Counted from the first letter of the stretch, positions 31,180 through 42,746 are shown. The stretch: 64,000 nucleotides of DNA from Kalaharituber pfeilii (GCA_015179045.1 WHUZ01000005.1:434001-498000); one strand, 5' to 3'. Notes: generated from the letters alone by a model not told the origin. Made by a program: numbers and translations.

Positions 31180-32035
31180 GTAGCGGGTTTAAAGAAGGTA
31201 ATCGAATTACTATGTATATTGCTGCAAATCGTGGTACGTATAGAAGTGATGAGGACTATTTAAGCTTGTATACTTAGTTATATTTGTACGAAAAAAGTAT
31301 GAAGAGTTGTTTGGTGGTAGTTTGTCGAACGCTAAGTATGGTATATCATTCTATTGCATCCTAAAGTCCACTACTCATTCGTAATTCTAGTCTATACACC
31401 ATCACGTCAACAGTGGGAATATCTCCGTCAACGGAACATATAAAGTGGCAGAATTTACAAACAGTCTATAAATACTATCTATACACCTCCATCGCATCTC
31501 CCTGTATTATGAAAACGAGTGCATCTAAAGTATGAGTGCTCTCTTGCTGATAAAGAATAATGATAAGCCGGGAAAAAAAAAAAAAATGAATCAACGAACC
31601 AGATATGATACCCACATACCCAACCAACTAACCCACAACCGCACCCAAAAACCGGACGATGGCCAAAATGCATGGAAAGTGAAGACCCAAGCAAATATAT
31701 ATAAAAACAACAAAAGTGTAACGCGAAGGCGAGAAGAAAAAGCATTAAAAAAAAAAAAAAATAGATGTAAAAAACTGTACAACAAGCACTATATAAACAA
31801 TTCCGTCTATGGCGTGGTCGGATTCCCCCAAAGAAATCCACAAGAAAACAAAACGAATGACAACCCCCAGTCTATGACCAGCTCCGCTGAGTTTCCAATG
31901 TCCGCTTCACACATCAATATCGTCATCGTCGTAATCGTTTAATGAAAACCAACCAACCCATGACCATGGGACCAAAACTCATGACAACCAAAACAGAAAA
32001 ACGTTAGAATGAGGAATATAATGATATGAATACAG
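31180..32035. other. convergent 3' spacer between ROK1 and NMA111
   Basis: AT-rich with A-runs (31573-31585, 31747-31761). Likely the 3' UTRs of both genes. The open frames here are low-complexity. Confidence 0.5.
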
Positions 32036-35000
32036 CTACAACTGCCCCCGAACAAAGCTGTCACCAGTATGTCTCTTCTGGATCCACTTGCCAGTCTCCG
32101 GGTCTTTAGTCCAGCTCATGCAAGGCCAAAAGCGGTCGTCGACCTTCACGCTGACAACACTTGTAATACCCTTCCTGTTGACCTGCTTGATGCGGATATA
32201 TCTGCCCTGCTCCCACTTTTTCTCCTCAACAACCTTGAGTAATTCCTTGATGCTTCCAACGGGTGTTTCATCGACTTCCAGGATCCAGTGTGTAGGACGT
32301 ATATTCTCAAGAGCGGGAGACCCATACGACACTCCGCCAACGTAGATCCCCTGCTTGTCCACGGGTACCGCTCGAGCGTTTGGTGCTACCTGCTCCAACG
32401 CAGCGGCATGGGCACCGTGCATAATCGCACCGAAGAATTGAACAATTTCAGTACCACTCGTTGGGTATGCCTCGACAGTCGGAACAGCCAGCTTAACCTC
32501 TTGCCTATCCCGAAGTACCACCACATCAACAGTCTCCTTGCTTGCGAGGTCCAATTCCTTCAATTGACCGATGCGGTCAATGAACTTGCCGTCGATCTCT
32601 AAAACAATATCGGCAATCTTCAGCCCCTTATTTGGATCTGGTTGAAGGGCTTCATCCATGAAAGCAGGTCGGAGGCGAGTCTCAACAATCAAAGGTCTAG
32701 GATTACCCCTATACTTCTTTGCTGCTTTGACATAGGAGTCGAAACGGTTTTGAGAGAGCCCCATCGCTGACACTGTTGCTAGCGAGACATCGGCAAACTC
32801 GATACCTAAATCACGGCGCCTTCTCTCTACTGGACCTTTACCCATCTCTTCATTGATCCTTTTAACTACAGGCATGACATACTTCGTGATGTCCAAGCCT
32901 TGCGTCCAAAAGGAATCATTTCCACTCTTATCCTGTGAAGAAACAGCCATCCAATATGCCGCAACCTTGAAAGATTTCACTTTCTCGTTCTTCTTCCTCC
33001 TCACTAGGCATCCACCCCAACAGGACGATGTTTCTAGCACATTGATGTTCTCCACATTGATGAGACGTTGTCTAGGAGGATTGCACTGCCAGGTGCTGAA
33101 GTTGGTACCGATTGATGAAATGGCTGTGTCCTTTGTAGTGATAGTTTGATCAGATGTGAGACCAATAATCTTAACTTCGTCTCGCACCCTCAAAGGTTTC
33201 TCATCCCACTCTGGAACAGCAATGCTCAAGTTTTTTGGTAGGAGAGACTTATCGAAAGTAACCAGAGTGAAATCGCTCAAATGGACTACTTTTCCAGGAA
33301 TATTATTGTTGCATAGTGTCAGGCGAATGTCGAGCATCTCGGATGGGACCGAATTTCTATCGAAGAGGACAAGAGGAATAGGATCCAAGGAAACGATTAG
33401 ACCAACTCCAGAGTAGTTTGAGGCCGATGTATGACCAAAAATTGAGTATGGGAGTCGTGAGACTACCGACACCATAGAGGATCTCAACTTTTCTATAGCC
33501 TTCTCCTCCTCATCTTCATCCTCATCCTCGGCTTCAGATGCTGCACCATCATCCTTCTCTGCTTTCTTTGGCTCTTCCGTCTTCTTCTCTGGAGGAGGGC
33601 CAAGTTCCTTCTTATTCCATGTACCATGTTCATCGTCTCGTTCATACAGAGACGCTAAGAAGAAGTGTCGATCGACATCAACCAACATCATCTGGTCTTC
33701 AATATTTCCAACGTAGCGGCTCATGATGGGAACGCGTGCATAATCTGGAATTTCTCGAATCACTTCAATGAACTCATTCAGGGTTCTTGTTGGCTTTCCA
33801 TCCACGGATGTAATCAAAAAATCTCTGCTCCATGATGACCACAGCAAAAAGCCAGAAGCCGCACAGAAAACTCCGCTACCGAGTTTGACATTGTGACTTC
33901 TTGCCATTTGGTAGCTGAGATCATGAATGATGGCACCACCTATTTCCAAAAACCTATAAGGAGTGATGCGATGTAAATCGTCAACGGTAACGACGCACTC
34001 CATCAAATCACCACCTTGTCTGTAGATACCCAACACAATATCCTTCCCGACACTATCGTCTATAATGTCCCATAGTCCAATGAAATCAACAATAGGCTTG
34101 CCATTGCAGCTCATGAGAATGTCTCCTGGCTCGAGACCAGCAATGCGAACAGTGCCCTCTGGAAGCGTCTGCTTAAGTGGGATTTTACCCTCAGTGACGG
34201 CAGCTCGGTCGGTAGAAGCAGGTCCACCCCTCAGTACTCGAGTAACAGAGAGCAAACCCGTTGCTGTAGGATCGCGGGAGCGGCACTCATTTTCTACATC
34301 CTCTTTCAAACCGAGACGGCGAAGCTCATCGTAAGATTGATGGAGAAACTCGGTTTGGATAGTTCCTCTAGTGACGAACTTGCCTTTCTTGATGAGTTCC
34401 ACGGCGCGTACGACTCGGTTCAGAGGAAGATAGAAACTGGACTGAGAGGAGTTGCTGCCACCAGCGTTCAGTGCCACGGCTTGGCCATGAATGTTCAAGA
34501 CTGGGGATCCCGAGGAGCCCCCAGAAGTTCCAGAAGCTGCTTGCATGTAGAAGGTATTGAAGTCGTTATAGGAATCAGAGCCATAGGATGGCGCATGACG
34601 GTCCAATCTGGCAAGAGTACTGCCCAAAATGGAGAGCTTCTCACCAGCGTCGTTTCCGACAACTTTGATATCTTCGCCAACCCTTGCCAAATCCGGTCGC
34701 AATTCGATTTCTTCGACATCGATATGCTTCAACTTCTCTGGGTCATATCGGAAGACCCCAAAATCGTGAATCGGATCACGGTAGATTGGATAGATTGGAA
34801 CCTCTTCATAGTTGATGAAAACTGCAACGGCAGTGATAGGAGCAGGTGAAACAACGTGTCGGTTGGAGAGAATTAAACCATGAATCTTGGAAATGACAAA
34901 CCCAGTAGCTGTGTAATCACCAGCTGCTTCCGTATCAAACGGCCTCGTTGTTGTAGCCTTGATGGATACAATACCTTTGACTACACGCGCTAACGTCTTG

Positions 35001-35590
35001 TCCCAAGTTTCCTTATCTGATACTGCAGAATAATTTGACGAGGCGATCGAGAGTTGGGAAAGTGAACGTGAGAGCGCCGGAGGAATTGCAGAGATTGGCT
35101 TAACAGGCGACTCTATCTTCTGGATTTTCAGTTGTGGGACTTCAAGCTCAGGGATATCCTCCTCTGGCAGCATGCCCTTCTCGTCTTTTGGTATTGACTC
35201 TGGCGGTGGAACTGGGGCTTTATTTTCGAGCAGCCTGACTTCTTTCTGCTTCTTCTCTAGCTCCTTTCGCTTTATCTCCATCAAAAGCATCCCCGTTTCC
35301 GGTGGCACGCCTTGTGTAGGTATTTTAGGGCTAATTGGAGATGGGGTTGCGCCCGGGGGAGAGTGTGATATGACTTCTGTATCTACGTTGGGTGGAGAGC
35401 TGTTGAAGTAGTGCGCGGCTCCCCCAGAGCCAGATGGATGTCGGAAAGCTGAGTCAGGTGTGGGCACTTGAGGGGTCTTAACAATGTTGTTGGCTGGCGC
35501 CGTATTGAACTGTTCTTTTTGCTCCATTTCGCGTTGAATTTGCGAGACAAGAATGGGTATATGATGGATAGATCTTGTGGCGTCTTCCAT
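32036..35590 (-). CDS. NMA111: NMA111-like HtrA serine protease with PDZ domains
   Basis: Nuclear HtrA-type serine protease, known in yeast as a pro-apoptotic factor with roles in lipid homeostasis. It is a single 1184-aa exon. The trypsin-like domain begins near residue 200. The triad is H245 (in LSNRHVV), D276 (in DPIHDFGVF) and S362 (in GGSSGSPV). PDZ-like repeats follow (for example GLEPGDILMSCNGKPI and KIADIVLEIDGKFIDRI). The second, degenerate protease half has SCWGGCLV where the active serine would be, as is normal for this family. The acidic/Glu-Lys linker (about 655-690) is low-complexity. The N-terminus is about 130 residues longer than I expect and Pro/Glu/Lys-rich. Met22 is an alternative start. 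Confidence 0.92.
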   Translation of the reverse strand: MEDATRSIHHIPILVSQIQREMEQKEQFNTAPANNIVKTPQVPTPDSAFRHPSGSGGAAHYFNSSPPNVDTEVISHSPPGATPSPISPKIPTQGVPPETGMLLMEIKRKELEKKQKEVRLLENKAPVPPPESIPKDEKGMLPEEDIPELEVPQLKIQKIESPVKPISAIPPALSRSLSQLSIASSNYSAVSDKETWDKTLARVVKGIVSIKATTTRPFDTEAAGDYTATGFVISKIHGLILSNRHVVSPAPITAVAVFINYEEVPIYPIYRDPIHDFGVFRYDPEKLKHIDVEEIELRPDLARVGEDIKVVGNDAGEKLSILGSTLARLDRHAPSYGSDSYNDFNTFYMQAASGTSGGSSGSPVLNIHGQAVALNAGGSNSSQSSFYLPLNRVVRAVELIKKGKFVTRGTIQTEFLHQSYDELRRLGLKEDVENECRSRDPTATGLLSVTRVLRGGPASTDRAAVTEGKIPLKQTLPEGTVRIAGLEPGDILMSCNGKPIVDFIGLWDIIDDSVGKDIVLGIYRQGGDLMECVVTVDDLHRITPYRFLEIGGAIIHDLSYQMARSHNVKLGSGVFCAASGFLLWSSWSRDFLITSVDGKPTRTLNEFIEVIREIPDYARVPIMSRYVGNIEDQMMLVDVDRHFFLASLYERDDEHGTWNKKELGPPPEKKTEEPKKAEKDDGAASEAEDEDEDEEEKAIEKLRSSMVSVVSRLPYSIFGHTSASNYSGVGLIVSLDPIPLVLFDRNSVPSEMLDIRLTLCNNNIPGKVVHLSDFTLVTFDKSLLPKNLSIAVPEWDEKPLRVRDEVKIIGLTSDQTITTKDTAISSIGTNFSTWQCNPPRQRLINVENINVLETSSCWGGCLVRRKKNEKVKSFKVAAYWMAVSSQDKSGNDSFWTQGLDITKYVMPVVKRINEEMGKGPVERRRRDLGIEFADVSLATVSAMGLSQNRFDSYVKAAKKYRGNPRPLIVETRLRPAFMDEALQPDPNKGLKIADIVLEIDGKFIDRIGQLKELDLASKETVDVVVLRDRQEVKLAVPTVEAYPTSGTEIVQFFGAIMHGAHAAALEQVAPNARAVPVDKQGIYVGGVSYGSPALENIRPTHWILEVDETPVGSIKELLKVVEEKKWEQGRYIRIKQVNRKGITSVVSVKVDDRFWPCMSWTKDPETGKWIQKRHTGDSFVRGQL

Positions 35591-36434
35591 TCCAATAAGG
35601 ATATGAGAGACTCGAGGAAAGCGACGGATACGAAGGAATATGGCGAAAGCTCGCGGCAGGAGACCCGAAGGTTATATAGACCTAGCTAGTATTGATAATA
35701 AAGAAGGAAATATCTCAAGATATCCACAGAGGTGTCCGACGATTTTCTTTAATAATTGGTTGTGTATGGGTGGGTAAGACTAGGGACCAGCAACGTTAGC
35801 ATTGGGCTTAACTCAATGCACCCTGGAGGTGCCTGCATCCACAGGGTTCTTCATTCCGATGTGTCTCACGCAGGCACCACGCCTTCATTCAGTCAGGCAT
35901 ACAGGGTACCGTATGCAGCTGCAAAAAACAGGTGAATATACCCGAAAACCAGTGCCTCGTTTCTCGTGTCACTTTCTTGTGATGAAATGAAGTTGGGAGC
36001 TGAGTAAAAGAGGGCGGGAAATCCTGAGCGGGGACAGAGCAGGATAAGGCACCAGAGTTTTATCGAGAGAACAGTTGCCCTTGCACGATGGCAACCCGCG
36101 ACGATCAATTCACAAAAAAACAAGGAAAGTTAGCTTTACCTTCAGCGAACGTCACCCGTGGGGAGAAATAGCGAGACAGAATCCTAGCGAATCAAGCGTG
36201 AAGTAGCAGTCTATGCGGGCACAGCAGGAGTCATATAGCAGCAGAAACGAAAGATGGCAGAGCTTGTAGGAAGATTAGAGTGACAGGGGGTACACTGGGT
36301 ACGGTCAATCTGAGCGGTGATTCTTCAGGGCTGCGGGGGCGGGGAGCGGGGAGCGGGGGGGGCGGGGAGGAGAGGGAAAGTGATGGTGCCGGGGAGAGGA
36401 GCGGAGGGTAGCAGTGCGTTGCGTATAGTGGCCT

Positions 36435-36459
36435 GGGGGGGGGGGGGGGGGGGGGGGGG
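36435..36459 (+). repeat. 25-nt poly(G) tract
   Basis: An uninterrupted run of 25 G in a G-rich block, strongly G-quadruplex-prone. Length may be affected by sequencing error. Confidence 0.8.
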
Positions 36460-38377
36460 AGGAGAGAAGGGCAGGCCAGGGCCGCTGAACGGCGGGGGTT
36501 ATATAGCAGACCCTTCGAGGGTCTGGAAGCGACAGCCAGCTGGGAGCCCCCCTGCGCCGCAGCGCAGCCCTCCACCCCCTCAGTGCCACAGCGCACTATG
36601 CGCAGCGTGCATCCAGTCCGCAATATCACTATACATGTTGCGACTTCGAACAGGAGCATGCACTCTGCTTCCATTGCACCCCCTCCCCTAGCAAATGACC
36701 TGACCTCTATGATGCCTCTAAGTAGCCTTCACGTTGAATACCAGAAGTCTGCCCTGCATGCAACTGCTGCAGTCCATCTGCATGCGCGCAGACACCCTGC
36801 AAGTAACACCCACGAGTATGATATCGTATGGAATTTGATTCAAGTATCCCCCCCAGACCCTCGCAGACCCCCAACCTCCGCGACTCGCAGCTGGCCGTGA
36901 GACATCGATATCAGGCCGGTGGCTTCTGCTCGCCGGCTGCCGCGACACTTACGGGATGGCTCGACCCGAGCTTCCATGGACTTCTTGAACGTCCTAGTAA
37001 GCACCCACCCTAAGCAATTTTCCGCCGTCTATACCTACCATATTTTTCATCCAACGTCCCCCCGGCGCTCATCGGCTTTTTGGATCGAATCGATGAAAGC
37101 ACGCAACCATCTCCAGGGCCCTTGAACGGACTTCTCTCCCCCGGGAAAAAGAGAAAGCTACCCGTAAACCGGCCAGACGTTCTCAACCTCATATCGTACA
37201 GGGATTCAGGCAGCTAGTTCAAGTGCGTTTGCCACCCCCTCTATCATACATATCGTCCAATCACATCAGGCACGCATGAATGCAACAAGATCGCACACTT
37301 CATCAGGGTCCAGGTAACACACACCTCCATTATTCCCAGAGTCCCTGCCCCGGTTCGCAGACTCATGCCAAGACCCTCTATGCACCCAGTCTACCGTAAG
37401 TCCCCAGTGGTGCGGAACCTTGTGCGTTGCAATGCTAGCATCCATACGTATGTACTTCCAAGTCTAATCCTCTATCCAGCTGTCACGTTTTTCAAAATTT
37501 TTGCCCTACAAAATGAAAGTCGCGTGCCCAGCAAGGTTGCCACAAGCACATGAGGCTGAAGCAACTGTTTCAGACCCTAGTGCAGGCTACCCCTGGCTCC
37601 CAAACGCCAACTCAACAAAGCGACGCTGGTCACGTCTTAGGACACAAAGAAACACTGGAGACACATGCTAGTGCAATATTAAGGAGCACTGCGAACCAAA
37701 CTTGAGAGCCCTAGCTTAGCTATGTGATCTGGTAAGGTTCCATTGTTACATAGTTCACAGATGCCATTTCTTCTAGATACCTTGATGCATGAGTGAATCA
37801 ATATCCTAGCCCAGCTGAAAGTTTGAGCATGAGCCTCTATTTTGCGCACCAAGCGCACCGAGTCGTTATGTTACGTTGACACCTTGGAATGAAAAACACA
37901 CGAACACTGAGCGAACATGTATATCCGAAATTACATGGATATATTTCAACATTTGCACGCAACCTCCTCAACCAGAGACTAACCAATCGGTCCGATGAAT
38001 GTTACTCTTTCCGCTATCTCCTGTATAGCGGTGGACTTAAGACGTGCCTCTCCGTTGTCATTTGATGTCAACGTTGTGCAGCTTCACAAAAAATTGTAAT
38101 CACGGCTAGTTTTTTTTTTTTTTTTTGAACTCAGCCTCACATGCACGTTGCTTGTCCATTCGCGTGTGTTGACATGTCGTATGTAACGTCATTTTGCAAA
38201 ACCAACAGAGGATCATCAGCTCTATGGCTGTGGATATTATTGGAAATATTCTTATATCCATATCCGTTGTACCTGATGGTTAGCAGGAAAAAAACAGCTC
38301 GGGTGCATCGCTCAGGAGGACAGTCAGAGATCTTGTGCCTGAGTCATAGTTTACACGCATGGTGCGCTGCAATGCTA

Positions 38378-38457
38378 CTAGCCAGTAAAATATGTATTCG
38401 GACAGGGGTACCAATGCACATTATGCGCTATGTCCGAATACATATTTTACTAGCTAG
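38378..38457 (+). mobile_element. 80-bp palindromic MITE (copy 1)
   Basis: Ends CTAGCCAGTAAAATATGTAT and its near-perfect inverse (arms about 30 bp, through TTCGGACA), with TA at both flanks (38376-38377, 38458-38459). A second 80-bp copy lies inverted at 60855-60934 with about four differences. It is almost entirely TIR, so non-autonomous. Confidence 0.8.
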
Positions 38458-38756
38458 TAGGCGCAACTGAGTGCCAAGACCTTGCAGTTGTTCTTAGCAT
38501 GCATCGCACCAACTAGCATACCATGCATGGCTAGATGTGCAGGCAAGAAGTTAATCACATGGCGTCTATCGGAATGACCAATCTCTCCGACATATTTTCT
38601 CCATAAGGCATAAAAGCATATATCTTTAATTGTAGTTCAAATGCAAATGATTTACATGACCCTCTTCAAGCTTTCCGTATCACATACTAGTAGCGAGTTT
38701 AGATGGCTATAGTCAGCACGCATATGATAATCAGCCCTTCAACCATTAGTACCATT

Positions 38757-38773
38757 GTCTGGTTACGAGACTA
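38757..38773. mobile_element. 17-bp micro-insertion with 9-bp direct repeats
   Basis: GTCTGGTTACGAGACTA lies between perfect repeats AGTACCATT (38748-38756 and 38774-38782). It equals the 19-bp insert at 8203-8221 in reverse orientation, less the first two bases. Confidence 0.72.
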
Positions 38774-39068
38774 AGTACCATTATCATTGAGTAATCTGCT
38801 CGGTGTTTACAATTCAAAGGCTTGTTACTTTTTGATGTGCAATCAGACTATATTTAATGTTGATCAACTGTACTTTTGATCAGGTCTAGCCGATTGCGCC
38901 TCCAGCACATTAATGAGAAGGACATTAGGACGGTGACTCCGCAGTCTCGAACTGTAATTTCAATGCCAGCCGCCTCTAAGGCACAATGTTTTCAAGCAAA
39001 CCCGTCTGATGTGTATAAAGCTTAAAACCAATCAAATGGAGGCTCACCCCAGAGGGAAGGGAATCCGG

Positions 39069-39142
39069 TAGAATGCTATTAGTCTACTCCTCGACATAGA
39101 ATGCTTAGTCTGGGCGGGTCGGTGCAACCAGACTAGAATGCT
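39069..39142. mobile_element. double micro-insertion, three copies of one 9-bp target
   Basis: TAGAATGCT occurs at 39069-39077, 39097-39105 and 39134-39142. The first spacer (19 bp) contains TAGTCTACTCCTCGACA. The second (28 bp) begins TAGTCTGGGCGGG and ends GGTGCAACCAGAC. Both have the family's TAGTCT start, so the site seems to have been hit twice. Confidence 0.65.
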
Positions 39143-40297
39143 ATAAGGTTGAAATATAGAGCCTCATCATAGACATGGGCAGGGGGAATAGAATGATCCA
39201 TAGTAATGGTCATCCTGATATCTTATGTTATCCTCAACTATACGACTGTGCACGACCACTTTTCCTCGTTTAAACAGCAACGAAAACACTCCGAGGAAAG
39301 CCCTAACTCGACCGCGGAGGGGTGGTTTCCATTCATCCATTATTTTCGTCACATCAGGAACTGTGCTGCTTGTATCAAGTAATCTTGATGAGAAACATTA
39401 ACTTGTGGCAGACAAGCTTTCTCAATATTATTGTACAATCGGTAGGATTATATGCCGCGAATGTACATTGATGGGTTCCACAGCGTTTCCATGGTAAGGT
39501 CAGTCTCACACCGGCTGTCAAAATGCAATTCCGAGACATACGCCTTGCGCGGCGGCCCCAGAGTTTATGTTACATTGTGATCTTCATAGCTACGTACGTA
39601 TGTTTAACCAATTAATTTATAAGGCTATTTGGTTTTGACTCGGAATGAAGAGATTCCGCACAAGGAGAAGTAAGTCTTATGCGGGAAGTTTAGGAAGCTC
39701 AGAAAGAAGTTTTAGAGGCATACTACATTAAGCTTTATGGTCACAATCACACCCTATTGGCCTTGTATCAGTCATGAATTGATATTACCATGATCACTTT
39801 CCTTACCTCCTTACCACTGCTTGTGATACTAAATAATGGATGTCACTGGATTGTATTAGGACGAAACTCAGGATCCGGCATAGAGCAGACGTTAAGGAGG
39901 AGGGAAACATGACGTTACAATAGGTCTCAGGATTGTTCTTGCTCAATTGGGCACGAGACATCAATACATACAGGCTACGACTGCCTGAATTGGTAATGTT
40001 TTCTGTTTATTTGAAGCTGAGTCATCCAGTAGAAATATTGCGTGGGCGCGGTTTATCTAGGCATTTGGAGGTAGCGCAGTAAAGAGTGCTGGAGGCGAAA
40101 GATTGATGTGTTCGCGTGGCTGTGCTAATGATTTTCTATCTGCTCCCCTGGTAGTATTAGTAGTTAGGCAGGAATGTTCGTAATTTTTTTTACTATTTAT
40201 CTATCACTAGTCTGATGAATTTTTCAGCTACGTATTGTTTCCAGCTGGAGGGGCAGTCTTGAAACAATGGAGGGGTGTTAAAATCTTTGAAGCATTC

Positions 40298-40322
40298 TAG
40301 TCTCGTAACCAGACCCTGACTA
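40298..40322. mobile_element. 25-bp micro-insertion with 9-bp direct repeats
   Basis: The insert starts TAGTCTCGTAACCAGAC and ends CCTGACTA, between perfect repeats GAAGCATTC (40289-40297 and 40323-40331). It shares 17 leading bases with the 8203 insert. Confidence 0.72.
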
Positions 40323-41110
40323 GAAGCATTCTATTTGTCAGGGACCTTGGAATTCAATGCTGAGGTTGAAGTTAAATTCTTGGCGCACTCGATGATCCTA
40401 AATATTTTGGAACTGGCCCCCCACATGTAGATATTGAACTAACACTCTTTCATGTTCATTCACATGTCAGGAAACTTGATTCTGCTCCCCGCTTATTGGC
40501 CAGGCTACATTGTTCGGAGATTCAAGTTGAGGATACACAGATTTGGCTCGGTCAAGTTTGTAGGTGGCCACTTTGTTTGATCCGCTCGTACACTATCATA
40601 CCACTATCATTCATGGACGTGAAACGTTTTATTTTATATGACCCTGAGTCCTCGGAGAAGCGAATTGACATAGCAGACGGTGTCTTTGCTATTATTTCTT
40701 GGCAGCACACCGTCTCTTAGGCTGGGTACGAGAACAGAATTGACAACGAGGAAGTTTGGACAGCTTGCTCCGTTATTGTTACAGCGAATGGCAATTGGAA
40801 AGTGTTACGCACTACAGGTTACGTTACCCCATACGTATGCTCCTTGAAGTAACGCTCTTGCGGCTCAACTCACAAAGTGTACTCTGCAGTATTATTTGAA
40901 ACGGAACCTTCATATGTGATTTGCTACTGGCAGCTCGTTGTATCTGAAGTCGAGATGCGGGTGACAGTACCGATCACAATCACGATCACGACTAGCCGTA
41001 CCACACCATACACCATGAAGCCAGGTGTCCTCAACTTCGCAAACAAATTAGAATCAAAAATCATCTCATCGATCCATCTACATTATTACTCAATGTAAAT
41101 AAATATATTA

Positions 41111-41140
41111 TAAATAAATAAATAAATAAATAAGTAAATA
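41111..41140 (+). repeat. AAAT microsatellite
   Basis: About seven units of (A)AAT with one G interruption. Confidence 0.8.
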
Positions 41141-41215
41141 TACCTCAAGCTGCAACCCTCAGGGTAATTTTCTCCGCCGGCTATTATACAGTGCTAATAC
41201 CGTTAGCCCTCTGCC

Positions 41216-41236
41216 CTAAGTCTGGTTACGAGACTA
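41216..41236. mobile_element. 21-bp micro-insertion with imperfect 9-bp direct repeats
   Basis: CTAAGTCTGGTTACGAGACT plus A lies between CCCTCTGCC (41207-41215) and CCCTCTACC (41237-41245), an 8/9 match. The core matches the 8203 and 38757 inserts. Confidence 0.6.
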
Positions 41237-41751
41237 CCCTCTACCGTGACTAATCCCAACACGTTTAAGCCTCACTCCTGCTTTCCACCTTTCGTTGGAT
41301 AACCTCTCGGTTCCTAAAGTACGTTTGCGTGGCATTTTCCGTCACAGCCCTCAAGGACGACGCGAAAGGTGAACTTCACACGTCATACCCCGCTACAAAA
41401 CCAGAATCAGGAACCAAAAAAAGATTCACCTTTTCCCTTGTCGCCTGAAGCCTTGCAGTAAACGAACACGAACAACAAATATAAGGGGAGAGGCTGAGAT
41501 CTTCCTTGAGACAGCTTGATTCTGTGTGAGTACTTTGTTCCCTATTTCAACTTGACGGTAGTGTTGCAAGAGCTTACCATAATACAATAGCAACTTGACA
41601 TCAGCACCCATATCACTACACACAAACACACTCTCATACATAGAAACACGTGCCCACACGATTACATCAACTACTGAAAAACTACATTATTTATAATCTA
41701 CAGAAGAAGAAGAACTAAAAGAGGAAGAATAAGGTCGTCGGAAAGAAAAAG

Positions 41752-42746
41752 ATGACGCTGTATTACACTCTTGTAAGTTTTGTTCCTTCTTGGGTTGCGC
41801 TTATAGAAGAGGATGGGGAGGCGAGAGATTGGATGTGAGATGAAGATGGAAATTGGAAATGACAAGAGTCGATTCATCATCACTGTCGACTGCTCGGCTC
41901 ATCCCTTACCCTCACCAGGTGAGGTGGAGGATAGCCTGCCCTGCTGCTCCCCTCTATACCCATCCCTCTTTCCCAAATTTAACAATCTCCAGATATGATC
42001 CTCTCAGCAGCTAGACCATCTGTCTTTGAAGTAAGGACTCAATACCTGAAAGAATGAGGAACTAACAGAGCGCCCCCTCCCACAGGTCTTCCTCGTCCTC
42101 CTTACGGAGATGAGCATCTTCATGCTCCTCATCTTCCCACTGCCATTCACATGGCGCAAGAAGATCTTCCGCTTCATCTCCGAAAGCGCTTTAGTAGCGA
42201 AACTACAGTATGGGATGAAAATTACGTTTATATTTATATTGTTACTGTTTGTCGATTCGGTAGGTTTCCTGCCATCCACCTTACCAGACCAATCTCGACT
42301 AACTCAAACTTCCTTAGGTGAACCGTGTCTACCGCGTTAGTCAAGAACTCCACAACGCCCCTCGAGCTGGAGCCGGTTCAACCCTAGGAGCCGAGCGCAT
42401 GGAAGTGCAAGCCCGCAAATTCTATTCTCAGCGCAATATGTACCTCTGTGGATTCACGCTTTTCCTTTCCCTCATTCTCAACCGGACCTACGTGCTCATT
42501 CTTGACGTTCTCCGTCTTGAAGAAACCGTTGTCACTCTCAGGAAGGAGAGCAATGAGGCTGTGAAGGACGGTAAGGTAGGCAGTGCTGCTGAGATTGAAA
42601 GATTAAAGAAAGAACTAGAAAGGAAGGATCGGGATTTGGAGGTTTTGAAGAAGCAGGCGGAGGGCCTCAGCAGGGAGTATCATGATTTGGGAGATAAGTA
42701 TAATTCATTAGAAAGCATGAAAGAGGAGTCCAGGAAGGATTTGTGA
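41752..42746 (+). CDS. BAP31/YET-family ER membrane protein
   Basis: An endoplasmic-reticulum protein of the B-cell-receptor-associated protein 31 / yeast YET1-YET3 family, involved in ER export and quality control of membrane proteins. Exons 41752-41772 (MTLYYTL), 42086-42259 and 42318-42746 give 207 aa in frame. Three membrane segments are visible: TLVFLVLLTEMSIFMLLIF, ITFIFILLLFVDSV and YLCGFTLFLSLILNRTYVLI. The family pattern PLPFTWRKKIF and the VNRVYRVSQELH / ERMEVQARKFYSQRNMYLCG loop are well conserved. Residues 145-207 form a coiled coil (EIERLKKELERKDRDLEVLK). No KKXX retrieval signal is seen at the end (EESRKDL). The first intron, 313 bp, is the longest accepted here. Confidence 0.9.

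Larger units (their letters stand above)
35591..41751. other. 6.2-kb gene-free region
   Basis: No gene is supported. It contains a GC-rich block (36310-36600) with a 25-nt poly(G), a T run at 38110-38126, one 80-bp palindromic MITE, four micro-insertion sites and an AAAT microsatellite. Isolated open frames of 60-120 codons occur on both strands without family features. Confidence 0.45.
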
